A stretch of DNA of 6,805 nt from Anaerolineae bacterium. Its GTDB lineage: Bacteria > Chloroflexota > Anaerolineae > Aggregatilineales > Aggregatilineaceae. Where the stretch lies: contig JADLHR010000212.1 in the NCBI GenBank assembly GCA_020848665.1, positions 1 through 6,805 of the forward strand, written 5' to 3'. Every line of letters begins with the position of its first letter. Position 1 is the first letter of the stretch. Position numbers and translations under genes: made by a program. The notes under the pieces are model-generated. The model searched no databases. It saw nothing but the letters and a program-made list of their open reading frames with translations, and was not told where the DNA came from. This document shows, one piece after another, positions 1-6,805 of this stretch.

Positions 1-88
1 CGCCGACGCTCGTCACCGGCGGACGGCGGCTGGGCGGCGGCTCGTCCGGCGCGATGTAGATACGATTCTCGGCGTCGATGGCGCGCAT
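1..88 (-). CDS. aapM: Start of second amino-acid ABC permease gene (partial)
   Basis: Only the first 29 codons are inside the window; the gene runs off the left edge. The protein begins MRAIDAENRIYIAPDEPPPS and continues into a Pro/Arg-rich stretch with PPVTSVG. The ATG at 88-86 lies 1 nt after the stop codon of the upstream permease gene (TGA G ATG), and AGGAG at 101-97 sits 8 nt before it, so the start is well supported and translational coupling is likely. Second permeases of Aap/Yhd-type importers (AapM/YhdY) often start with a short polar, proline-rich cytoplasmic tail before the first membrane helix, which fits. The identity rests mainly on operon position after the binding protein and first permease. 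No membrane segment or EAA loop is visible here, so this is an inference. Confidence 0.6.
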   Translation of the reverse strand, partial: MRAIDAENRIYIAPDEPPPSRRPPVTSVG

Positions 89-89
89 C

Positions 90-1289
90 TCAGCGGCTCC
101 TCGCGCGCATCAAGTAGTTCAGGCCGTTCATAATGGCCGAGATCGTCAGGCTCATCGCCAGGTAAATCGCCATCATCACCACGAAAACCGCCACAGCCTG
201 GCCCGTCTGGTTGGAGATCACGTTCGCCACGTTGTACACGTCGAAGAAGCCGATCGCGATCCCCAGGCTGGAGTTCTTCGCCAGGTTCAGATACTGGTTG
301 CCCAGCGGCGGGATAATCAGCCGCAGCGCCTGCGGAAGGATGATCAGGCGCAGCATCTGCCCGCCAGAAAAACCCTGCGCCCGCGCTGCCTCGACCTGCC
401 CATACGGCACAGACTGAATCCCTGCGCGCACAATGTCCGCGATGAAAGCCGCTGTATACAGGATCAGCCCCAGTGTCAGCGCGGTGTATTCCGCTGACAA
501 GCGATCACCCCCGGAGAAATTGAACGTGCCCAGCACCGGGTAATCAACCTGAAACGGGTCGCCCGACAGCAGCCAGCCGAGCGCGCTGAACCCCACCAAC
601 GCCGGGAGCGACCAGTAGAGCACGCGGGCGGGCTTGCCGGTCCGGTCCTGCACGCGGCTCCGCCAGAACCGCAGCGCCACAGCGACGCCCAGCCCAAGCG
701 CGACTCCAGCGTAGAAGATCGGGGCTGAGTCTGTGCCCTGGATCAGCGGAAAATTGATCGCGCGCCGATTAATGTAGATCGAGCCGGGCAGCGTGTACGA
801 GTCCGCCAGGCTCTCCGGCAGCGCCAGCCGCATGCCGCGATAGATGAAATAAAGCTGAACCAGCAGCGGCGTGTTGCGAAACAACTCGATATAGCTGACC
901 GATATCGTGCGCAGCAGGAAGTTCGTCGAGAGGCGGGCGATCCCGATAAACACTCCGAGAACCGTCGCGCCAGCCAGCCCGACAATCACGACGCGCAGCG
1001 TATTGCGCAGCCCGGCCATCAGCGCGGTGAGGTTGGTGGCCGCGCCCGGATCGAAATCCATCTGACCTTCGGAAATCTTGGTGCCAAACGAGCGCGTCAG
1101 CACGCCAAAGTTGATCGCCAGGTTGCTCGCGCGCAAACCGGTTACGAGGTTATCGATCAGGATGTAGCTGAAGGCGACGACCGCAATCAGAAAGACAACC
1201 TGCGCCACCACTTGCAGCACGCGAATATCGCGCCAGGGTGGCACCGGCTGGTGAGCGGAGCGATCAAACGCGGAAGCCCTCTCGGACAT
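90..1289 (-). CDS. aapQ: General L-amino-acid ABC transporter permease, AapQ/YhdX type
   Basis: This is a 399-residue inner-membrane permease of the polar amino-acid uptake family. It should pair with a second permease and an ATPase to import amino acids delivered by the binding protein encoded just upstream. The ATG at 1289 gives MSERASAFDRSAHQ, a short cytoplasmic tail, then a first membrane helix at about 24-48. The reading frame stays open to 1400, but the extra 37 residues are basic and unlike the family, and GGGG lies 7 nt before the chosen ATG. The family signature FRNTPLLVQLYFIY is at 137-150. Further hydrophobic segments lie near 94-118, 190-207, 223-242, 268-285 and 364-387. The EAA coupling loop, which docks the ATPase, starts at E300 (EAARAQGF) and continues to PQALR at 319-323. 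A length near 400 is usual for AapQ, which has an extended middle region absent from HisQ-like permeases. The substrate range cannot be read from the sequence. Confidence 0.92.
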   Translation of the reverse strand: MSERASAFDRSAHQPVPPWRDIRVLQVVAQVVFLIAVVAFSYILIDNLVTGLRASNLAINFGVLTRSFGTKISEGQMDFDPGAATNLTALMAGLRNTLRVVIVGLAGATVLGVFIGIARLSTNFLLRTISVSYIELFRNTPLLVQLYFIYRGMRLALPESLADSYTLPGSIYINRRAINFPLIQGTDSAPIFYAGVALGLGVAVALRFWRSRVQDRTGKPARVLYWSLPALVGFSALGWLLSGDPFQVDYPVLGTFNFSGGDRLSAEYTALTLGLILYTAAFIADIVRAGIQSVPYGQVEAARAQGFSGGQMLRLIILPQALRLIIPPLGNQYLNLAKNSSLGIAIGFFDVYNVANVISNQTGQAVAVFVVMMAIYLAMSLTISAIMNGLNYLMRARSR

Positions 1290-1401
1290 GGCGCTGCCCC
1301 ATTTTGACCTTCTGATACGCGCGGGGCCTTGTGACCGGGCGGCCGTCGGCCCAAAGGGGAACTCCAGGGGCTGCCGGAGCAACCCCCGGAGAAATAGCAC
1401 A

Positions 1402-1422
1402 GGCGCTCAGGCATTGAGCGCC
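1402..1422 (-). promoter_or_regulatory. Intercistronic stem-loop between aapJ and aapQ
   Basis: A perfect 8-bp inverted repeat, GGCGCTCA and TGAGCGCC, with a 5-nt loop lies 10 nt beyond the stop codon of the binding-protein gene, inside the 143-nt gap before the permease gene. The sequence that follows on the transcript (TGTGCTATTTC) is only mildly U-rich, so it is not a convincing full terminator. In many ABC operons a stem-loop after the binding-protein gene protects the upstream mRNA or attenuates read-through, giving more binding protein than permease. That role is inferred here from position and structure. Confidence 0.6.
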
Positions 1423-1432
1423 GCAGAACAGG

Positions 1433-2503
1433 TTAGCGCCAGGGTGGCGAGTACATCAGCCCGCCGTTAGTCCACAGGCTGTTCAGACCGCGCTCCAGCC
1501 CGACCGGCGTATCCGGACCAAGGTTGCGCTCGAAGATTTCACCGTAGTTCCCGACTGCCCGGATGATGTTGGCGACAAAGCCGTTATCCAGCCCGATCAG
1601 CGAACCGCTGGGGTTGTCGTCGCCCAGACCCAGGAAACGAGCGATGCGCGGGTCTTCGGTGGTCATGAAGCTGTCGATGTTGCCCTGCGTGATGCCAAAT
1701 TCCTCGGCCTGGATCACCGCGAAGACAGTCCAGTCGACTACATCAGCCCAGGCAGAATCGTTCGCCAGGTAAGCCGGGCCGAGCGGCTCTTTCGAGATGA
1801 TTTCGTCGAGCAGGACATATGCGCCGGGATCAGCCGAATCCGAGCGCAGCCCGGCGAGCTGGCTCTGGTCCGAGGTCAGCACGTCGCAGCGGCCTTCCTG
1901 GAAAGCAGCGCTGGTTTCGCTGGACTGCTCGAAGGGCACCAGCTCGTATGTCAGGCCCCGGTTTTCCATCGCCTCGGTGATGTTCAGCTCGGTGGTCGTG
2001 CCGGTCAGCGAGCAGATCGACGCGCCATCCAGGTCCTCGATCGTGGTTGCGCCCAGGTCGGCGCGCACCATCAGGCCCTGGCCATCATAGTAGTTGGTCG
2101 GGCCGAAATCCAGCCCCAGTTCGCCGTCGCGCGAGAGCGTCCAGGTCGAGTTGCGGAACAGCACATCAACCTGCTTGGTCTGGACGGCGGTGAAACGTTC
2201 CTGCGTGGTGAGCGGCACAAACTGGAGATTGTCGGCGGTCACTTCACCGAAGATCGCCGCCGCCAGCGCGCGGCAGAAATCGACATCGAAGCCGCTCCAT
2301 TCACCAGACTCGGCGTCGAGGAAGCCAAAACCAGGCACCCCGCCATTTACACCGCAGTTAAGCACGCCGCGCTGGCGCACTTCGTCGAGAATGCTCCCAC
2401 CCTGCGCAAGCGCCGGGGAGGTGGGCAGGAGCGAAACCACGAAAGCCACGACAAGGGCGAGCGAGAAGCCCGCATAGACCAGACGACGGGCGAGACGATA
2501 CAT
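1433..2503 (-). CDS. aapJ: General L-amino-acid ABC transporter substrate-binding protein, AapJ/YhdW type
   Basis: This 356-residue extracytoplasmic protein binds amino acids and delivers them to the permease encoded downstream. The start at 2503 is favoured by GAGGAG 6 nt upstream and by the signal peptide it creates: Arg3, Arg6 and Arg7, a hydrophobic core at about 8-26, and an AxA-type cleavage site (ALA-QGG) after residue 33. Opening the frame to a GTG at 2575 would add 24 polar residues before the signal peptide. AapJ-family features follow: LNCGVNGGVPGF near 48-59, GFDVDFCRALAAAIFGE from 71, FRNSTWTLSRD in lobe 1, and the closing NGGLMYSPPWR typical of the family. Cys50 and Cys77 match conserved family positions. 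There is no lipobox cysteine after the signal peptide, so the protein is predicted to be released or held by other means. It is the first gene after the promoter at 2656-2684. Confidence 0.93.
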   Translation of the reverse strand: MYRLARRLVYAGFSLALVVAFVVSLLPTSPALAQGGSILDEVRQRGVLNCGVNGGVPGFGFLDAESGEWSGFDVDFCRALAAAIFGEVTADNLQFVPLTTQERFTAVQTKQVDVLFRNSTWTLSRDGELGLDFGPTNYYDGQGLMVRADLGATTIEDLDGASICSLTGTTTELNITEAMENRGLTYELVPFEQSSETSAAFQEGRCDVLTSDQSQLAGLRSDSADPGAYVLLDEIISKEPLGPAYLANDSAWADVVDWTVFAVIQAEEFGITQGNIDSFMTTEDPRIARFLGLGDDNPSGSLIGLDNGFVANIIRAVGNYGEIFERNLGPDTPVGLERGLNSLWTNGGLMYSPPWR

Positions 2504-2655
2504 AGTGTTCTCCTCTTCTGCTCGTGGTGATGTGACTGTGTGTGACGCACGCTGTAAAGTTCGCTGCACGGGCACGGGACGATCGGGATGGGAATCGGCT
2601 CGCTGATAACCTCCTATCGCAGTCCAGTAACTTAAATCCTTATAGATATATGTGC
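2504..2655 (-). other. Leader of the amino-acid importer operon (5' UTR)
   Basis: If transcription begins about 7 nt beyond the -10 element, the aapJ message carries an untranslated leader of roughly 145 nt. It contains an isolated perfect AGGAGG in GATAGGAGGTTATC near 2603-2616, with no ATG at a suitable distance. Close to the gene are two copies of the 6-mer TGTGAC (plus-strand reading, 2531-2536 and 2541-2546) exactly 10 bp apart. No known riboswitch class, T-box or run of regulatory codons was recognised. The leader is real only if the promoter call is right. Confidence 0.45.
2507..2515 (-). promoter_or_regulatory. Shine-Dalgarno site of aapJ
   Basis: On the minus strand the stretch just before the ATG at 2503 reads GAGGAG followed by AACACT. 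This is a strong ribosome binding site at the usual distance, and it decides the start in favour of the ATG over the in-frame GTG at 2575. Confidence 0.8.
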
Positions 2656-2679
2656 ATTGTACACATTATCCAGAATAAT
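2650..2679. promoter_or_regulatory. Two overlapping dyads over the promoter, candidate operator(s)
   Basis: ATTAT-N5-ATAAT occupies 2665-2679, almost the whole spacer between -35 and -10. One further base pair inside the arms also matches. ATGTG-N7-CACAT occupies 2650-2666 and is centred on the -10 element. Dyads at these positions are typical of sites where a dimeric repressor would block RNA polymerase. No regulator gene is in the window and neither dyad was recognised as a known operator, so the function is inferred. Short AT-rich dyads can also arise by chance. Confidence 0.4.
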
Positions 2680-2684
2680 TTCAA
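2656..2684 (-). promoter_or_regulatory. Sigma-70-type promoter for the amino-acid importer operon
   Basis: On the minus strand TTGAAA (2684-2679) and TACAAT (2661-2656) are separated by exactly 17 bp, each matching 5 of 6 consensus bases. They lie in the only clearly AT-rich patch of an otherwise GC-rich window, downstream of a terminator and upstream of aapJ. Transcription should start near 2649. It is the best promoter candidate seen in the window, although activity is inferred from sequence only. Confidence 0.75.
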
Positions 2685-2820
2685 GAAAATAGATAGTACG
2701 CACTGATACTGTGGCGGCGATCGCGTGTCTCGCTGGGGACGCTTCACTGAGTAAAACGGAGCGCCGCGCGAATTCCAAGAAAGCTGTGCAAAATAGACAG
2801 GGGCACGCGGGCTGCTCGAT

Positions 2821-2858
2821 CAGACAAAACGCGGCGCGGCTCGTTTGAGCCACGCCGC
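2821..2858 (-). terminator. Rho-independent terminator of the kinase/receiver operon
   Basis: On the minus strand a GC-rich hairpin of 6 bp plus 5 bp, interrupted by one C-A-type mismatch, pairs 2853-2858 with 2831-2836 and 2847-2851 with 2838-2842 around a 4-nt loop (2843-2846). It is followed at once by GTTTTGTCTG. It begins about 30 nt past the stop of the second receiver gene and has the classic form of an intrinsic terminator. It separates the signalling module from the amino-acid importer. Confidence 0.82.
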
Positions 2859-2888
2859 ATAGATTGTTCGCCTGCCGTTCGGGCGCGG

Positions 2889-3293
2889 TTAAGGCGCTTC
2901 CCAGACCGACTCACCGTTGAGGATGCGCAGGAGATTGTCGCTGAATTCGTAGCGGTCGACCGGCTTGCCCAGAAAGCTGTGAAAACCGGCGCGGCGCGCG
3001 TTGTTCATGTGGCTGATGTGCGTGGTGTAGGCAACAACCGGGACGGTCCCCAGCTCTTCGTCTTCACGCAGCAGATCAAGCACTTCGTAGCCGTTCATCC
3101 CTGGCATCTCCAGGTCGAGGAAGATTACATCGGGAACAGCAACCACACGCAGGCTGTCCCACACGTCGCGCCCGTTGACAACGCGGATGATCGAGGTGTT
3201 CACTGCAAGCTGATCAAGCAAGTTCTTCAGAACGTCGATGCTTGTCTGATCGTCCTCGATGATGAGCGCATGGACGTTATCCAGAGAATACAT
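2889..3293 (-). CDS. Stand-alone receiver-domain response regulator
   Basis: This 134-residue cytoplasmic protein consists almost entirely of one receiver (REC) domain and so should accept phosphate from a histidine kinase, most likely the one encoded upstream. The acidic cluster is E13-D14-D15 (LIIEDD), the phosphoacceptor is D60 in FLDLEMPGMNGYE, the switch threonine is T90 in VAYTTH, and the conserved lysine is K110 in GKP. It ends in a short tail, RILNGESVWEAP, related to the tail of the neighbouring receiver protein. There is no DNA-binding, enzymatic or other output domain. The ATG at 3293 has AGGAGAA upstream and gives a normal receiver start. The frame stays open to 3428, but the added residues would run into the preceding receiver gene and resemble no domain. 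The terminator lies just downstream. The output could be a protein partner or a phosphorelay, and neither is visible here. Confidence 0.9.
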   Translation of the reverse strand: MYSLDNVHALIIEDDQTSIDVLKNLLDQLAVNTSIIRVVNGRDVWDSLRVVAVPDVIFLDLEMPGMNGYEVLDLLREDEELGTVPVVAYTTHISHMNNARRAGFHSFLGKPVDRYEFSDNLLRILNGESVWEAP

Positions 3294-3384
3294 AGTGAGC
3301 GTTCTCCTGTGCGCAGCGCGCAGCGAACGGTCCTCGGCACAACTCTGCGCTGCGCCAGTGGGCAGCGCGCCGGACCGCATTCCC
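3294..3384 (-). promoter_or_regulatory. Hairpin-rich spacer with alternative pairings between the two receiver genes
   Basis: Within this 91-nt gap, the segment 3347-3353 can pair with 3362-3368 (7-bp stem, 8-nt loop). As part of 3347-3355 it can instead pair with 3311-3319 (9-bp stem). The tandem 7-mer GCGCAGC at 3311-3324 offers yet another register. The second arm ends 2-3 nt before the AGGAGAA ribosome binding site of the 134-residue receiver gene. The pairings exclude each other, a layout seen in attenuators and translational switches, but GC-rich repeats make such pairing easy, so the role is speculative. Confidence 0.4.
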
Positions 3385-3969
3385 CTACGATACGAACCAC
3401 ACCGCTTTCCCCGCCAGAATCTGCTCAAGCTGCTCGGGAAAAGCCTGCCGCATGATTGGCTTGCCGATCAGCCCATCGAAACCGGCCTTCTTCAGCGCTT
3501 CGACATCGGTTGCCATCACGCTGGCTGTCATCGCAATGATGCACGCGCTGCGATACATCTCGTCAGCGCGCAGCATCTCCAGCATCTCGTAGCCGTCGTG
3601 CGGGCGCATCTGGATATCAAGGAAGATCACGTCCGGCACGCGCGCCAGAGCGCGCACCTTGTCCATAAAATCGCGGTTATCTTCGATGATCGACAGGCCA
3701 GCAAGTCCCATTTCTTTGTTGACCAACAGCCGCATCACCTCGCGGCTGAGAAAGTCATCCTCGACATACAGAAGCGCCGGCTGCGCCTTTTCATCTGGGG
3801 GCGTGACGCGCTCGGCGGCATCGCCACGCGTATCTTCTGGCGGCGCAGCAGTTGCTTCCGCGTACGTTGCGCCATTTCCGCCCCCCAGCGTCAGCGGCCC
3901 AGGAACGACGGGCCAGGCAACCTCAACCTGATCCGGCGCCGGATCAGGCGATTGCTGATGGGTATCCAT
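3385..3969 (-). CDS. Receiver-domain response regulator with Pro/Ala-rich N-terminal extension
   Basis: This 194-residue protein begins with about 60 residues rich in Pro, Ala, Asp and Glu and probably unstructured, followed by a single REC domain from about residue 64. The acidic cluster is E70-D71-D72 (LLYVEDD), the phosphoacceptor is D118 in FLDIQMRPHDGYE, the switch threonine is T148 in IAMTAS, and the lysine is K170 in GKP. The tail QILAGKAVWFVS matches the pattern of the next receiver protein, so the two look like paralogues. The ATG at 3969 begins 2 nt after the kinase stop codon, with GGGAGG 7 nt ahead of it, so the two genes are almost surely co-transcribed and coupled. That spacing makes this protein the most likely direct phosphoryl acceptor of the kinase. 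No output domain is present. Start placement is firm, although the extension could be trimmed if a later start were used. Confidence 0.9.
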   Translation of the reverse strand: MDTHQQSPDPAPDQVEVAWPVVPGPLTLGGGNGATYAEATAAPPEDTRGDAAERVTPPDEKAQPALLYVEDDFLSREVMRLLVNKEMGLAGLSIIEDNRDFMDKVRALARVPDVIFLDIQMRPHDGYEMLEMLRADEMYRSACIIAMTASVMATDVEALKKAGFDGLIGKPIMRQAFPEQLEQILAGKAVWFVS

Positions 3970-3971
3970 GG

Positions 3972-6059
<2,088 letters not shown>

Positions 6060-6077
6060 ATGTGATCTTCGCTTTCT

Positions 6078-6093
6078 CTCGCGTGCGTGCGAG
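6078..6093. repeat. Short inverted repeat in the rbsB-kinase gap
   Basis: CTCGC and GCGAG flank a 6-nt loop in the 50-nt gap between the two genes. The stem has only 5 bp, and on the minus strand it is followed by AGAAAGCG rather than a U-run, so it does not look like a terminator. Read-through from the rbsB-like gene into the kinase gene is therefore plausible. Confidence 0.35.
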
Positions 6094-6109
6094 GTCGCGC
6101 CAGCCCGCG

Positions 6110-6805
6110 CTATTTCGTGATCAGCGCAAGATCAACCGGAATTGACGCAGGGATCGTCTTGCCGTTGAGGTGATCGACCGCTGCCTCGACCCCCAGGCGT
6201 CCCATTTCGGCTGGCTGCTGCGCGACGGTCGCCAGCAGATCGCCGCTTTCGACGGCGGCGACAGCGTCCTCGACAGCGTCAAAGCCGACAAACCGGATAG
6301 CACCGGCGCGATCCGCTTCCTTCGCCGCTTCAAGCGCACCGAGGATCATCTCGTCGTTGTGCGCGAAAACGCCATCGATCTGCTCGTGCTGTTCGAGAAT
6401 CTGCGCAAAGACAGTCTTGCCTTCTTCGCGGTTGAAGTTCGCGGTCTCACGGGCGATGATTTCGATCCCTTCCGCCTTGGCAATCGCCTCGTTGAAGCCC
6501 GCGCCGCGCGCTTCCGCCGCCGATGTCCCCGCAATCCCTTCCAACTCGACGACCTTGCCGGTGCCGCCCAGATTCTCAAGGAGATAACCCGCCGCCATCC
6601 GGCCGCCCGCCAGGTTGTCCGACGCGACATGCGAGACAATCGTGCCACCGTTCGCGCTGCGATCGATGGTCAGCACCGGAATATTCGCCGCGTTAGCCGC
6701 CTCAACCGCCGGGACGATAGCGTCACTATCGACCGGGTTGATCAGAATCGCGCTGACCTTCGCGTCGATCAGCTCCTGTACCTGAGTCTTCTGCTGCTCA
6801 GCATC
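6110..6805 (-). CDS. rbsB: D-ribose-type ABC substrate-binding protein, C-terminal part (partial)
   Basis: The gene enters from the right edge in frame at 6805, and 231 C-terminal residues are visible. The signal peptide and roughly the first 60-70 mature residues are outside. The match to E. coli RbsB is collinear: ILINPVDSDAIVPAVEAAN, IPVLTIDR, VVSHVASDN, LEGIAGTSAAEARGAGF, FAHNDEM, VGFDAVED, VAQQPAEMG, and the end IPVDLALITK. Ribose-contacting positions known from E. coli RbsB that fall in this part appear kept: the Asp and Arg of TIDR (6659-6664), the Arg of ARGAGF, the Phe of ANFNR, the Asn of HNDEM, the Asp of GFDA and the Gln of VAQQP. D-ribose or a close pentose is thus the likely ligand. 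The protein normally feeds an RbsAC importer, but the next gene here is a histidine kinase, so a sensory role is also possible. Family assignment is strong; pathway role is uncertain because upstream genes are not visible. Confidence 0.92.
   Translation of the reverse strand, partial: DAEQQKTQVQELIDAKVSAILINPVDSDAIVPAVEAANAANIPVLTIDRSANGGTIVSHVASDNLAGGRMAAGYLLENLGGTGKVVELEGIAGTSAAEARGAGFNEAIAKAEGIEIIARETANFNREEGKTVFAQILEQHEQIDGVFAHNDEMILGALEAAKEADRAGAIRFVGFDAVEDAVAAVESGDLLATVAQQPAEMGRLGVEAAVDHLNGKTIPASIPVDLALITK

Noticed and set aside
78..497. 139-codon plus-strand frame across the end of the permease gene
   Set aside because: The product is His/Arg/Gln-rich with no family resemblance, and it is antisense to the conserved EAA-loop region of the permease.
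1290..1400. Longer version of the first permease starting at 1400
   Set aside because: The added 37 residues are basic and not family-like, and this region is better read as spacer following the intercistronic hairpin.
2717..2724. GCGATCGC palindrome in the gap between modules
   Set aside because: A single copy of an 8-bp GC-rich palindrome is not evidence of a dispersed repeat or a binding site.
2632..2853. 73-codon minus-strand frame in the gap between the modules
   Set aside because: It begins inside the terminator hairpin and runs through the promoter elements. The product shows no domain, and the frame has no clear ribosome binding site.
3294..3428. Longer version of the 134-residue receiver protein starting at 3428
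   Set aside because: The extra 45 residues overlap the end of the preceding receiver gene, look like no domain, and would bypass the AGGAGAA site in front of the ATG at 3293.
6078..6093. Hairpin in the rbsB-kinase gap as a terminator
   Set aside because: The stem is only 5 bp and no U-run follows it on the minus strand.
6674..6676. GTG at 6676 as the real start of the ribose-binding protein
   Set aside because: The frame stays open to the window edge and the upstream residues (INPVDSDAIVPAVEAAN) match RbsB, so this codon is an internal valine.

Overview
The window is a GC-rich, tightly packed bacterial segment in which every supported gene lies on the minus strand, so transcription runs from high to low coordinates. 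The style of the proteins points to Chloroflexota (Anaerolineae-like): a HAMP-GAF-HisKA-HATPase kinase, small stand-alone receiver proteins ending in an IL-G-VW tail, and an Aap-type amino-acid importer in a GC-rich background. This placement is an inference from protein style, not a marker-gene result.

Module A (6805 to about 2821, read leftward) starts with the C-terminal 231 residues of a ribose-binding protein (RbsB-like, 5' end outside the window). After 50 nt comes a 695-residue membrane histidine kinase. A 194-residue receiver-domain protein follows after 2 nt, and a second, 134-residue receiver protein after a 91-nt, hairpin-rich spacer. The module ends in a clear rho-independent terminator at 2821-2858. 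Neither receiver protein has an output domain, and no sugar permease, ATPase or kinase gene is in view. The layout suggests signalling, possibly with the sugar-binding protein as periplasmic co-sensor. It is equally possible that rbsB is simply the last gene of a ribose transport operon lying outside the window.

A non-coding gap (2504-2888) separates the modules. It holds the terminator, then a near-consensus sigma-70-type promoter (TTGAAA, 17 bp, TACAAT) reading leftward. Two overlapping dyads lie in its spacer and over its -10 element, and a leader of roughly 145 nt leads to the next start codon.

Module B (2503 to 1, read leftward) is the start of a general/polar L-amino-acid ABC importer of the Aap/Yhd type: the binding protein (aapJ-like), a 143-nt gap with a perfect stem-loop, the first permease (aapQ-like), and the first 29 codons of the next gene, probably the second permease (aapM-like), cut by the window edge. 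The ATPase gene (aapP-like) would be expected further left.

No RNA genes, CRISPR arrays, insertion sequences or integrase-like genes were seen. The parts most worth a second look are the rbsB-kinase-receiver-receiver arrangement and the dyad-covered promoter in front of the amino-acid importer.
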